Shown: in pieces, positions 29,997 to 38,193 of the stretch | Layout: every line of letters begins with the position of its first letter | Numbering within the stretch: position 1 is the first letter of the stretch | Assembly: GCF_029952525.1 (NCBI RefSeq) | Contig: NZ_JASAOF010000004.1 | Location: 124,001 to 188,000, forward strand | Direction of reading: 5' to 3' | Origin: Saccharopolyspora ipomoeae | Lineage (GTDB): Bacteria > Actinomycetota > Actinomycetes > Mycobacteriales > Pseudonocardiaceae | DNA: 64,000 nucleotides | Notes under the pieces: model-generated | Databases searched by the model: none | Told to the model about the DNA's origin: nothing | The model's input: the letters and a program-made list of their open reading frames with translations, nothing else | Position numbers and translations under genes: made by a program

Positions 29997-30797
29997 TCAG
30001 CGCGAGATCCAGCCGAAGGATTCGGTGCTGGCGCCGCTGGGTCGGTACTCGAGTCCGATGTGGCCGGTGTAGCCGACCTCGTCGAGCCTGGTGAAGTAGT
30101 GGTCGAAATCGATCGATCCGGTGCCGGGTTCGCCGCGTCCCGGCGAGTCGGCGATCTGCACGTGCCCGATCGCCTCCGGGCGCTCGTCGAGCACCGCGTC
30201 CGGATCGTCCCCGTTGGTGACCAGGTGGTACAGGTCGAACAGCAGGTGGACGTCGTCCACCCCGCCGGCCTCGCGCACCCGGTCGACGACGGCGAGCCCG
30301 TCGGCGGCGGTCCGCAGCGGATGCGCCGGGATCCCGCTGACCGGCTCGATGAGCACGGTACCGCCGATCCGGGCGACGCTGCGCGCGGCGCGCACCAGGC
30401 TCTCGGTCGCGATCTCGTCCTGGGCGCGCGGATCCACCCCGTCGATCCGGTTCCCGTAGAGCGCGTTGAAGGCGCGGCAGCCGAGCCGCTCGCCGATCTC
30501 GCAGAGCACGTCGATGTTGGCCGCGAACTGCCCGGCCCGGTCGGGATCGGACAGCACTCCGCGCTCACCGGCGGCCAGGTCGCCGCCGAAGAAGTTCAGT
30601 CCTACCAGCGACACGCCCGCGTCGTCGATGGCGCGGATGAACTCCTCGACCTCGGACTCGGCGGGCACGGGCGTGTCGAAGGGCCACCAGAACTCGACCT
30701 CCTCGAACCCCGCGGCCTTGGCGGCGGCGGGGCGTTCGAGCAGATCGAACTCGGTGAACAGGATCGACAGGTTGACGTCGAATCGGTCCGTTCTCAT
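29997..30797 (-). CDS. hyi: Hydroxypyruvate isomerase-type TIM-barrel protein
   Basis: 266 residues of the AP endonuclease 2/xylose isomerase-like fold. It begins RFDVNLSILFTEFDLLERP; VEFWWPF, VLIEPVSG and LLFDLYH carry the expected metal ligands. Hyi interconverts hydroxypyruvate and tartronate semialdehyde. Paired with garK, it points to glyoxylate (glycerate-route) salvage. Glyoxylate carboligase and tartronate semialdehyde reductase are not in the window. ATG 30797 follows GGGAAG. Confidence 0.88.
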   Translation of the reverse strand: MRTDRFDVNLSILFTEFDLLERPAAAKAAGFEEVEFWWPFDTPVPAESEVEEFIRAIDDAGVSLVGLNFFGGDLAAGERGVLSDPDRAGQFAANIDVLCEIGERLGCRAFNALYGNRIDGVDPRAQDEIATESLVRAARSVARIGGTVLIEPVSGIPAHPLRTAADGLAVVDRVREAGGVDDVHLLFDLYHLVTNGDDPDAVLDERPEAIGHVQIADSPGRGEPGTGSIDFDHYFTRLDEVGYTGHIGLEYRPSGASTESFGWISR

Positions 30798-30858
30798 CGG
30801 CTTCCCGTGTGGGTCGTGTCGGCGACCGGACGCTACCGTCTCGACAGGGAGGTCGGTC

Positions 30859-31107
30859 ATGATGCTGCGCGCAGAGTTCACCACGGAACCGTTCGAGGGG
30901 GAAGGCGAGCCGCCGGCGCACGCGCTGGCCGCCCGCGACTGCCTGCTCGCCGCGGGCCTGGATCCGGACTTCGGTCCGCTGGGCACGGCGATCACCGCGG
31001 ACCGCGAGCGGTTGCTGCCCGCGCTGGCGGAGGTGCTGGACAAGGCGCTGGCGGCGGGGGCGAGCCGGATCACCCTGCAGGTCACCGCCGACGGCGACCA
31101 GGTCTAG
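30859..31107 (+). CDS. Thiamine-binding protein of the MTH1187/YkoF family
   Basis: 82 residues. The pattern AEFTTEPFEGEG, FGPLGTAITADRERLLPAL and ASRITLQVTADGD resembles MTH1187-type (DUF77) thiamine-binding domains. The ligand role is known for relatives only. GGAGG lies seven bases before ATG 30859. It is divergent from hyi and is followed ten bases later by a small DNA-binding gene. Confidence 0.7.
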   Translation: MMLRAEFTTEPFEGEGEPPAHALAARDCLLAAGLDPDFGPLGTAITADRERLLPALAEVLDKALAAGASRITLQVTADGDQV

Positions 31108-31117
31108 GCTGGTCGCG

Positions 31118-31480
31118 ATGCATCCGCTGGCTCACGCGATCGCCCCGCTGCTGGAACAGATCGGCGGCACCGCCGTACCCGTCGACCAGCGGGAACCCGG
31201 CGACATCGTGCTCCACTGGGAAGGTTCCCCGGCCGTGGCCGTGCGGGTGCCCGGGCAGGAGCTCACCAGCGCCCTGGACCGGATGATCCGCGCGGTGGAG
31301 ACCGAGCTCGGCGCCAAGCTGCCGGACCTGCCCCGCCCGGAGAAGCAGAAGGCGGTCCGGCTGCTGGAGGAGCGCGGCGCGTTCAACATGCGCAAGTCCG
31401 TCGAATCGGTCGCCAAGGCGCTCGGCGTCAGCCGCTTCACGGTCTACAACTACTTGAACCGGGAGCAGTCCGAGGGCTGA
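31118..31480 (+). CDS. Helix-turn-helix regulator (DauR/YheO C-terminal type)
   Basis: 120 residues. The C-terminal half, EKQKAVRLLEERGAFNMRK to ALGVSRFTVYNYLNR, matches the helix-turn-helix of the YheO/DauR family. The N-terminal half is a short remnant of or substitute for the usual PAS-like sensor domain. It lies directly upstream of the urate operon and could regulate it. No ligand or target can be assigned. Confidence 0.7.
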   Translation: MHPLAHAIAPLLEQIGGTAVPVDQREPGDIVLHWEGSPAVAVRVPGQELTSALDRMIRAVETELGAKLPDLPRPEKQKAVRLLEERGAFNMRKSVESVAKALGVSRFTVYNYLNREQSEG

Positions 31481-31527
31481 CCTCGCGCACCTGGAGTTCA
31501 CTTCCGCATCATCGTTAACCTGGGTTT

Positions 31528-31544
31528 TTCAACAAACTGTTGAC
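31528..31544 (+). promoter_or_regulatory. Operator candidate of the urate operon
   Basis: TTCAACA-AAC-TGTTGAC has the same arms as the allB palindrome at 19674-19690, with one mismatch at the last base. It overlaps the -35 box of the promoter below, as expected for a repressor site. Confidence 0.7.
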
Positions 31545-31568
31545 ACCCCGTCAGGCCAGTCGTAGCTT
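31540..31568 (+). promoter_or_regulatory. Promoter of the uraD-uraH-uox operon
   Basis: TTGACA (31540-31545), a 17-base spacer and TAGCTT (31563-31568) lie 85 bases before uraD. The -35 box is a consensus match and shares bases with the palindrome. Confidence 0.75.
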
Positions 31569-31652
31569 TTTGCGCACCGGACCGGCACTGCGGTCACCGG
31601 GTTCGCCCGGGACCATCCAGCCGGCATGTGAACCACTTCAGCGGAGAAGCGC

Positions 31653-32153
31653 ATGGCTACGACCACCGGTGTGCAACGGCTCAACGACTCGTCCCGAGCC
31701 GATCTCATCGACAGGCTGCTGAGCTGCCTGGACATCACCCGATGGGCGGCCGACGTCGCCGACGCGCGCCCCTTCGCCGACGCCGAAGCCGTGCTCAAGG
31801 CCGCCGACGTCGCCGCCCCCGGACTCACCGACTCCGAGATCCACCAGGCCCTGGCCGCGCACCCCCGGATCGGGGAGCGCCCGAAGGACACCGGCCGCAG
31901 CGCCGAGTTCTCCCGCAGCGAGCAGGCCGCGGTCGGCGACGACCTCGCCGAGGAGCTGCGGGCCGCCAACCTGGAGTACGAGGAGCGCTTCGGCCACGTC
32001 TACCTGGTGTGCGCCAGCGGCCGCAGCGGGGAGGAGCTCCTGGAGATCCTGCGCTCCAGACTCGACAACACCCCGGCCGACGAGCTGCGCATCGTCGACT
32101 CCGAACTCCGCAAGATCGCCGCGCTGCGGCTGGCGAAAGAGATCGAAGCATGA
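31653..32153 (+). CDS. uraD: OHCU decarboxylase
   Basis: 166 residues. It decarboxylates 2-oxo-4-hydroxy-4-carboxy-5-ureidoimidazoline to (S)-allantoin, the last step of urate oxidation. The catalytic motif is AAHPRIGE; EYEERFGHVYLVCASG and the C-terminal LRKIAALRL are typical. First gene of the urate operon; its stop overlaps the uraH start (ATGA). Confidence 0.93.
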   Translation: MATTTGVQRLNDSSRADLIDRLLSCLDITRWAADVADARPFADAEAVLKAADVAAPGLTDSEIHQALAAHPRIGERPKDTGRSAEFSRSEQAAVGDDLAEELRAANLEYEERFGHVYLVCASGRSGEELLEILRSRLDNTPADELRIVDSELRKIAALRLAKEIEA

Positions 32154-32494
32154 GCGCTGTGACCACCCACGTCCTCGACGCCGCCCAGGGCAAGCCGGCG
32201 ACCGGCGTCGCCGTCCGGCTGGAGACCGCCGACGGGAAACCCCTGCCCGACGGGACTCCGGCGGCCACCGGCCGGACCGACGCCGACGGCCGCTGCCGCG
32301 ACCTCGGCCCCGACCGCCTCGACGCGGGCGACTACCGGCTGACCTTCAACACCGGCGAGTACTTCGACCAGCGGGGTACCGCGACCTTCTACCCGGAGGT
32401 GGCGATCACCTTCCGGATCACCGATCCCGAGCAGCACCACCACGTTCCACTGCTGCTGAGCCCGTTCGCCTACTCCACCTACCGAGGGAGCTGA
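32150..32494 (+). CDS. uraH: 5-Hydroxyisourate hydrolase (transthyretin-like)
   Basis: 114 residues. VTTHVLDAAQGKPATGV at the N-terminus and the C-terminal signature YSTYRGS identify the hydrolase rather than transthyretin. It hydrolyses 5-hydroxyisourate to OHCU. Translationally coupled to uraD by a four-base overlap and followed by uox after three bases. Confidence 0.95.
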   Translation: MSAVTTHVLDAAQGKPATGVAVRLETADGKPLPDGTPAATGRTDADGRCRDLGPDRLDAGDYRLTFNTGEYFDQRGTATFYPEVAITFRITDPEQHHHVPLLLSPFAYSTYRGS

Positions 32495-32497
32495 ATC

Positions 32498-33388
32498 ATG
32501 GGCATCTCCATGGGCCCGAACCAGTACGGCAAGGCCGAGGTCCGCATCGTCACCGTGGACCGCTCGACGCCGCGGCACTCCATCAAGGACCTCAACGTCA
32601 GCAGCGCGCTGCGCGGTGACCTCGACGCGGTGCACCTGACCGGCGACAACGGGAACTGCCTGCCGACCGACACCCAGAAGAACACCGTCTACGCCTTCGC
32701 CAAGCAGGAGCCGATCGGCGAGATCGAGGACTTCGCGCTGCGGCTGGGCAAGCACTTCGTGTCCACCGCCGACGGCATCACCGGCGCCCGCATCCTCATC
32801 GACGAGTACAACTGGCAGCGGATCCCGGTCGAGGGCACCGGCCACGACCACTCCTTCTCCCGCGCCAACGACGAGAAGCGCACCACCGCGGTCACCATCG
32901 ACGGCGACCGGGCGCACGTGGTCTCGGGCATGAAGGACCTGGTGGTGCTCAAGTCCACCGGATCGGAGTTCTGGGGCTACCCGAAGGACCAGTACACGAC
33001 GCTGGCCGAGACCAACGACCGCATCCTGGCCACCGCTGTCACCGCTCGCTGGCGCTACCTGAGCACCGACGTCGACTGGGGCAAGAGCTTCGAGTCGATC
33101 CGCGCGACGATGCTGGAGGCCTTCGCCACCACGCACAGCCTCGCGCTGCAGCAGAGCCTCTACGAGATGGGCAAGGCCGCGCTGGAGAAGCACCCCGAGC
33201 TGGCCGAGGTCCGGCTCTCGCTGCCCAACAAGCACCACTTCCTCGTCGACCTCTCCCCCTTCGGCCTGGAGAACGACAACGAGGTCTTCTTCGCCGCGGA
33301 CCGCCCTTACGGCCTCATCGAGGGCACCGTCCGCCGCGACGACGTCGAAGACGCCCCGATGGCCTGGTACTCCCTCGCGGAGTTCTGA
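32498..33388 (+). CDS. uox: Urate oxidase (uricase)
   Basis: 296 residues, normal length. The cofactor-free enzyme oxidises urate to 5-hydroxyisourate. The charge-relay Lys/Thr region (NQYGKAEVRIV and TDTQKNTVYAFAK) and DEYNWQRIPV are present, as is LPNKHHFLVDL. GGGAG precedes the ATG. Third gene of the urate operon; a permease follows after a 384-base gap. Confidence 0.95.
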   Translation: MGISMGPNQYGKAEVRIVTVDRSTPRHSIKDLNVSSALRGDLDAVHLTGDNGNCLPTDTQKNTVYAFAKQEPIGEIEDFALRLGKHFVSTADGITGARILIDEYNWQRIPVEGTGHDHSFSRANDEKRTTAVTIDGDRAHVVSGMKDLVVLKSTGSEFWGYPKDQYTTLAETNDRILATAVTARWRYLSTDVDWGKSFESIRATMLEAFATTHSLALQQSLYEMGKAALEKHPELAEVRLSLPNKHHFLVDLSPFGLENDNEVFFAADRPYGLIEGTVRRDDVEDAPMAWYSLAEF

Positions 33389-33772
33389 GACTCCTCCACT
33401 GGACCGGCTCGTCTTGCGCAGCGGTGCAGGTAGCGGAACCTCAGACGCCGTCTGGACTCCGTGCGCCACTCCTGATGCATGCCAATGCACGGCGTCGCGG
33501 CGTACTCGCCAGACAACGTCTGAGAACCCGCGGCGGTGCAAGTTGCGAGGGTGGGATCTGCACCTCGCGGCTCCGCCGCTTGCGCTCGCACCACGCTCAC
33601 GAGCCATGAAACACCTTGGTAACCAAGGCGTTCCGAATGGGACGCCCGGTCCGCCGTGCCCAAAAGTCCACTGTGGATCGTAATTGCGTTGCAACACAAC
33701 GAAAACCCGGAAAGAACAGCTAGTGCCGATAGTGACGTGAATTCAAGAACCGGCGGGCTTGGGAGCTAGAGC
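33389..33772. other. Intergenic region between uox and the permease
   Basis: Holds repeat family A copy 3 (33413-33590) and then about 180 less GC-rich bases with ATTGCGTTGCAACACAACG at about 33684, a possible operator or promoter of the permease. No gene is seen. Confidence 0.5.
33413..33590 (-). repeat. Dispersed repeat family A, copy 3 (inverted, diverged)
   Basis: Reads as the reverse complement of copies 1 and 2: GCGGTGCAGGTAGCGGAACC at its start and a GCGGC-TCC-GCCGC hairpin at its end match their far and near ends. The middle has diverged strongly. Confidence 0.7.
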
Positions 33773-35113
33773 ATGGCCAGAACCGACACCGGAAGCGCAG
33801 TGCACCCGGTCGACGAGGTACTACCACCGACACGACTCATCGCCTTCGGCGTGCAGCACGTCGCGGCGATGTACGCGGGAGTGGTGGCACCACCGCTGAT
33901 CGTCGGCGAGGCCATCGGCCTCCCCCCGTTGCAGATGACGTTGCTCATCGGCGCCAGCCTGTTCACCGCGGGCATCGCCACGGCGCTGCAAGCCCTGGGC
34001 GTGTGGAAGATCGGCGCCCGGATGCCGTTCGTCAACGGTGTGACGTTCGGGTCCGTGGCGCCGATCCTCGCGATCGTCGCCCAGCAGAGCGGGTCGGCCA
34101 ACCCGCTGTCGGTGGTCTACGGATCGGTGCTCATCGCCGGTGTGCTCGCCTTCGTGGCGGCACCGTTCTTCTCCCGGCTCGTGCGGTTCTTCCCGCCGGT
34201 GGTCAACGGCACCGTGATCACCCTCATCGGGCTCTCGCTGATGCCGGTGGCGATCAAGTGGATCGCCGGTCAGGACAGCGACGCCCCCGACTACGCCGCA
34301 CCCCAGAAGATCCTGCTCGGCGCCATCACGTTCGTGCTGGTGCTGCTGTTCAACCGCTTCCTCACCGGGTTCCTCAACCGGATCGCACTGCTCATCGGCC
34401 TGCTCGCGGGCACCCTGATCGCCTGGCCGATGGGTCTGATCGACACCAGCACCTTCGAATCCGCCCCGCTGTTCAACCTGCCGATGCCGTTCGAGCTCGG
34501 CGCCCCCGCCTTCAGCCTCACCGCGACGCTGTCCATCTGCATCGTGATGCTCGTGGCGATGATGGAGAGCACCGCCGACATGATCGCGCTCGGCGAGATC
34601 GTGGACCGGCCCGCCGACGAGAAGACCATCGCCGCGGGCCTGCGCGCCGACGGCGCGGGCAGCGCGATCTCCGCCCTGTTCGGCGGTTTCACCTGCAGCG
34701 CCTTCGCGCAGAACATCGGCCTGGTCGCGCTGACCGGCGTGCGCAGCCGCTTCGTGGTCGCCACCGGCGGCGGCGTGCTGGTGCTGCTGGGGCTGTTCCC
34801 GGTGGCGGGCGCGGTCGTCTCGCTGGTGCCGCAGCCGGTGCTCGGCGGCGCCGCGCTGGTGCTGTTCGGATCGGTCGCCACCAGCGGCATCCGCACCCTG
34901 AGCACGGCCGGTCTCGACGACCCGCGCAACGGGCTCATCGTCGCCGGAGCCCTCGGGCTCGGCCTGATCCCGGTCGTGGCGCCGTCCTTCTACGAGCACT
35001 TCCCCGCAGCGCTGCAGACCGTCCTCGACTCCGGCATCAGCACCGGCTGCATCGCCGCCCTGCTGCTGAACCTGCTGTTCTCCCAACGACAGAAGAAGAC
35101 CGAGTTGGCCTAG
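33773..35113 (+). CDS. Nucleobase:cation symporter-2 family permease (urate/xanthine type)
   Basis: 446 residues with about 12-14 membrane segments. FGVQHVAAMYAGVVAPPL at the start and GGFTCSAFAQNIGLVALTGV are the signature regions of the NAT/NCS2 family. Position just after uox on the same strand suggests import of urate or xanthine. Substrate within the family cannot be fixed from sequence alone. GGGAG precedes the ATG. Confidence 0.92.
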   Translation: MARTDTGSAVHPVDEVLPPTRLIAFGVQHVAAMYAGVVAPPLIVGEAIGLPPLQMTLLIGASLFTAGIATALQALGVWKIGARMPFVNGVTFGSVAPILAIVAQQSGSANPLSVVYGSVLIAGVLAFVAAPFFSRLVRFFPPVVNGTVITLIGLSLMPVAIKWIAGQDSDAPDYAAPQKILLGAITFVLVLLFNRFLTGFLNRIALLIGLLAGTLIAWPMGLIDTSTFESAPLFNLPMPFELGAPAFSLTATLSICIVMLVAMMESTADMIALGEIVDRPADEKTIAAGLRADGAGSAISALFGGFTCSAFAQNIGLVALTGVRSRFVVATGGGVLVLLGLFPVAGAVVSLVPQPVLGGAALVLFGSVATSGIRTLSTAGLDDPRNGLIVAGALGLGLIPVVAPSFYEHFPAALQTVLDSGISTGCIAALLLNLLFSQRQKKTELA

Positions 35114-35294
35114 CGCCGGAAATGCCGGGTGCCGCACGGTTTTTGCCGTCACTTAACTGAGATGTTCACAGTCCGCATTGCTCCACGCGCATGAATATCG
35201 GCTCGTGAACGGAGCCATTCACAGTTGCGCGGGAAACCATCGCCGACCGGGCTCGTTGATCCTCCAAATGCCGCGCCAACCCCAAGGAACTCGT

Positions 35295-36350
35295 ATGCGG
35301 ATGCGGAGCCTGATCACCACGAGCCTGGTCGGCTTATCACTGGTGGCCACCCCAGCGAGCGCCGGCGCCGCCGCCGGTGACCCGATGATCGACAAGCAGT
35401 GGGGCCTGCAGCAGCTGCACGCCCCCGAGGCATGGGCGACGAGCACGGGATCCGGCCAGACCATCGCGGTGGTCGACACCGGCGTGGACCTCGGGCACCC
35501 CGAGTTCGCCGGGAAGCTCGTCCCGGGCGCCACCTTCTCCTGCGGCGGAGCCCCGGCACCCTGCGGCAACGGCGACTGGACCGGCACCGACGGCGTCGGC
35601 CAGGAGACCGACGTCCACGGCACGCACGTCGCGGGCATCGCGGCTGCGGCCGCGGGCAACGGAGTCGGCGGCGCGGGTGTCGCCCCGGACGCCGAGATCA
35701 TGCCGATCAAGGCGCTGGAGAACGGTACGGGCACGTTCGAGGAGATCGGGGCGGGCGTGCGCTACGCCGCCGACCACGGGGCGAACGTGATCAACCTGAG
35801 CCTGGGCGCCCAGCCGGGCATCCAGGTGCTGACCCTGCTCGGCCTGCAGTCGGCCACCAAGGACGCCATCGCCTACGCCCGCGACAAGGGCGCGGTCGTG
35901 GTGGCCTCGGCCGGCAACGAGACCTCGCCGCTGTGCGACACCCCGTCCTGGGAGCAGGGCGCGCTGTGCGTGGCGGCCACCGACGCCGACGAGATGCACG
36001 CCGTCTACTCCAACCTCGGCGTCAAGCTCAACCTGCGGGCCGTCTCGGCCCCGGGCGGGTCCTCGCTCGGCGACTGCGACGCCGACGTCTGGTCCACCGT
36101 CCCGCGCGGGGCGGGCAGGCCGGAGTGCGGGCAGGCCGACTACGACGCGCTCGCGGGCACGTCGATGGCCGCCCCGCAGGTCGCCGGTGTCGCGGCGCTG
36201 CTCGGTGCGCAGGGACGGGACGCCGCCGACGTCGAGGACGCGCTGATCCACACGGCGCGGACCCCGGTCGTCGGTCTGCGCGGGGTCTACAACCCCGTCT
36301 ACGGCTACGGCGTCGTCGACGCCGCGGCCGCGGTCGCCTACCAGGGCTGA
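35295..36350 (+). CDS. Secreted S8 family serine protease (subtilisin-like)
   Basis: 351 residues. Signal peptide about 1-26, then almost directly the mature enzyme, with no long propeptide. Catalytic triad D61 (VVDTGVDLGHPE), H108 (DVHGTHVAGIAA) and S290 (AGTSMAAPQVAG), with oxyanion N208 (ASAGNET). Eight Cys outside the signal suggest disulfides. AAGGA precedes ATG 35295; upstream in-frame starts lack a ribosome site. A strong terminator follows. Thermitase/subtilisin type; likely a nutrient-scavenging exoprotease. Confidence 0.93.
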   Translation: MRMRSLITTSLVGLSLVATPASAGAAAGDPMIDKQWGLQQLHAPEAWATSTGSGQTIAVVDTGVDLGHPEFAGKLVPGATFSCGGAPAPCGNGDWTGTDGVGQETDVHGTHVAGIAAAAAGNGVGGAGVAPDAEIMPIKALENGTGTFEEIGAGVRYAADHGANVINLSLGAQPGIQVLTLLGLQSATKDAIAYARDKGAVVVASAGNETSPLCDTPSWEQGALCVAATDADEMHAVYSNLGVKLNLRAVSAPGGSSLGDCDADVWSTVPRGAGRPECGQADYDALAGTSMAAPQVAGVAALLGAQGRDAADVEDALIHTARTPVVGLRGVYNPVYGYGVVDAAAAVAYQG

Positions 36351-36366
36351 CCTCCGCTCCCCCCGG

Positions 36367-36413
36367 AAGCCGCGGCTGGTAGTAGCTCTCGCTATTACCA
36401 GCCGCGGCTTTTC
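36367..36413 (+). terminator. Terminator of the subtilisin gene
   Basis: AAGCCGCGGCTGGTA pairs with TACCAGCCGCGGCTT, followed by TTTTC, 16 bases after the stop codon. Confidence 0.9.
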
Positions 36414-36537
36414 ATTCGCTGCGCGAAGCGCTTTTCATTCGAAATCGGTCGCATGAGCCACTCGATCTACGGAAGAATGGTCCGATGGGTTGCCCCCGAG
36501 TGGCCCGAATGATCATGAAATCCCCCGGGAGCGTGCA

Positions 36538-36756
36538 GTGGACCTTTCCAAGCTGTTCAACATGGTGTCCCCCGCGAAGCAGCATCATTCGCGCGGCAGC
36601 AGCGACCACCGCCGACGGCGCCACGACAGCAGCGACGACCACCGCCGTCGTCGCGACAGCAGCGACCACCGCCGCTACCGACGGGACAGCAGCGACGACC
36701 ACCGGCGTCGCCGGGACAGCAGCGACCACCGCCGTCGCCACCGCAGCCACAGCTGA
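36538..36756 (+). CDS. Small Ser/Asp/His/Arg-repeat protein
   Basis: 72 residues starting VDLSKLFNMVSPAKQHH, then five 10-residue repeats alternating SSDHRRRRHD-type and SSDDHRRRRD-type, ending HRSHS. GTG 36538 has GGGAG seven bases upstream. The repeats are encoded by a perfect 30-bp tandem array. No family is recognised. It resembles a low-complexity RS/SR-type phosphorylation substrate or nucleic-acid-binding tail. A Ser/Thr kinase gene starts eight bases after its stop. Function unknown. Confidence 0.65.
   Translation: MDLSKLFNMVSPAKQHHSRGSSDHRRRRHDSSDDHRRRRDSSDHRRYRRDSSDDHRRRRDSSDHRRRHRSHS
36601..36750 (+). repeat. Tandem array, 5 x 30 bp
   Basis: Five in-phase units of exactly 30 bp (36601, 36631, 36661, 36691, 36721), each beginning AGCGACSACC. 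Units 2 and 4 carry an extra Asp codon balanced by loss elsewhere, so the repeat is a two-unit (60-bp) superperiod. Confidence 0.9.
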
Positions 36757-36764
36757 TCTCCGCT

Positions 36765-37679
36765 GTGCTGATCGATTCGGTGACCTCGTCCTACTACTAC
36801 GGAGAACCGGAGCAGGACTGGGGAACGCCCGGAGCGCCGCTGGCGCCCGGCGATTCCCTGGCCTCCGGCTACCACGTCGTCGACCACCTGCGGCGCGGCA
36901 GCCGCCTCGACGTCTACGACGTCTGGAGCGAGCAGCGGTCCTGCCGCTGCATCGCCAAGACGATCCGCCCCGAGCGCGCCGGCGATGAGCGCGCGATCGC
37001 GTGGCTGCGCAACGAGGGCGTGCTGCTCACCCAGCTCACCCACCCGCACCTGGTGCGCGGCTACGAGATCGTGCGCAGCAACGAACCCGAGCGTCCGGTG
37101 GTGATCACCGAGACGTTGCCCGGGCACACGCTGAGCTACCTGATCAGCGCGCTGGGCAAGCTCCGGCCCGCCGACGCGGCGGTGCTGGGCATCCAGCTGT
37201 GCTCGGTGCTCGGCTACCTGCACGGGCACGGCTGGGCGCACCTGGACGTGAAACCGTCGAACGTGGTGGAGATCGGCGGCCGCGCGGTGCTGCTGGACCT
37301 GAGCCTGGTGTGCCGGATCGGCGAGAAGAGCTCGGCGGGCACTTTCGACTACCTCTCCCCGGAGCAGGCCCGGGGCGAGCGGATGTCACCCGCCGCCGAC
37401 GTGTGGGGGCTGGGAGTGACGCTCTACGAGGCGTTGTCGGGCACCACGCCGTGGGCGTCGGCCTCGCACCGGGAACGCACCGCGGGCGGCAGCAGGCACT
37501 ACCCGCAGCGCGACGAGCAGGCGGCCCCGCTGCGCACCCACCGGAGGCTCCCCGCGATCCTCTCGCGCACCGTCGACGCCTGCCTGACGCCGGACCCGAA
37601 GTCGCGCCCGAGCATCGCCGAGGTCTCCGCCCGGCTCGTCGAGTTCTCCGGCGTGGACCCCCGATCCGTGGGGACCTAG
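36765..37679 (+). CDS. Serine/threonine protein kinase, divergent
   Basis: 304 residues of the bacterial Hanks type. The ATP Lys is K65 (CIAKTI); the catalytic loop reads HLDVKPSN (D161, N166) instead of HRD; the metal Asp is D178 in DLS instead of DFG; SPEQA replaces APE. The glycine loop is poor (RRGSRLDVYDVW). Essential K, D, N and D remain, so activity is plausible. No membrane or PASTA segment. GTG 36765 is eight bases after the repeat protein. Its TAG stop shares CTAG with the gene on the other strand. Confidence 0.85.
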   Translation: MLIDSVTSSYYYGEPEQDWGTPGAPLAPGDSLASGYHVVDHLRRGSRLDVYDVWSEQRSCRCIAKTIRPERAGDERAIAWLRNEGVLLTQLTHPHLVRGYEIVRSNEPERPVVITETLPGHTLSYLISALGKLRPADAAVLGIQLCSVLGYLHGHGWAHLDVKPSNVVEIGGRAVLLDLSLVCRIGEKSSAGTFDYLSPEQARGERMSPAADVWGLGVTLYEALSGTTPWASASHRERTAGGSRHYPQRDEQAAPLRTHRRLPAILSRTVDACLTPDPKSRPSIAEVSARLVEFSGVDPRSVGT

Positions 37680-37990
37680 CGGCGGCGGAAGGCGATCGCG
37701 CTCGCCACGACGGCGGTCGCGAGAGCGAGCTGGCCACCCCAGACGATCTTGTTGACGCTCACGGCCGGGTGCCAGGAGACCGTCCCGTCGGCCCTGATGG
37801 AGAACGCGCCCAGCGCCCGGCCGCGCACCGCTCCGCCACCTCCCGACTCGTCGTCGCGGCCACCCCAACCCCCGGCGAGCTGCACCTCGCCGACGGGGAC
37901 GAGCGTGGTGTCGCCCTGCCGCACGGGCTCCCCGAAGATCTGGTGGTCGCCGAGGTGGCCCTTGAGCCTGTCGAGCACGTCCTTCTCCAT
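37676..37990 (-). CDS. YtfJ/GerW family protein
   Basis: 104 residues. VLDRLKGHLGDHQIFGEPV and TLVPVGEVQLAGGWGG match the YtfJ/GerW family, first described as sporulation proteins in Bacillus. A C-terminal hydrophobic helix and RRR end suggest membrane anchoring. AAGGGA precedes ATG 37990. Convergent with the kinase; the stops overlap within CTAG. Role in actinobacteria unknown. Confidence 0.8.
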   Translation of the reverse strand: MEKDVLDRLKGHLGDHQIFGEPVRQGDTTLVPVGEVQLAGGWGGRDDESGGGGAVRGRALGAFSIRADGTVSWHPAVSVNKIVWGGQLALATAVVASAIAFRRR

Positions 37991-38193
37991 GTCCGATCCC
38001 TTCGCGTGACGTCTGCGAGCAGTGTGCCCGGCTCGCCGCGTAACACGCTGTGCACATGACCGGAACGCGTGCGTCACGACCCCCGGCCTCGACGTCCGTA
38101 TTTTCGAGGGCTGTCGGATTTCGCGATCACGAGGAGGAATGACGTGAACACCCTCCGCGTTCTGGGGAGCTCGGGCGTTCTGGGGAGCATGCG

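Noticed and set aside
33684..33702. A third copy of the allB/urate palindrome before the permease
   Set aside because: GTTGCAAC is palindromic but does not keep the TTCAACA-N3-TGTTGAA arms.
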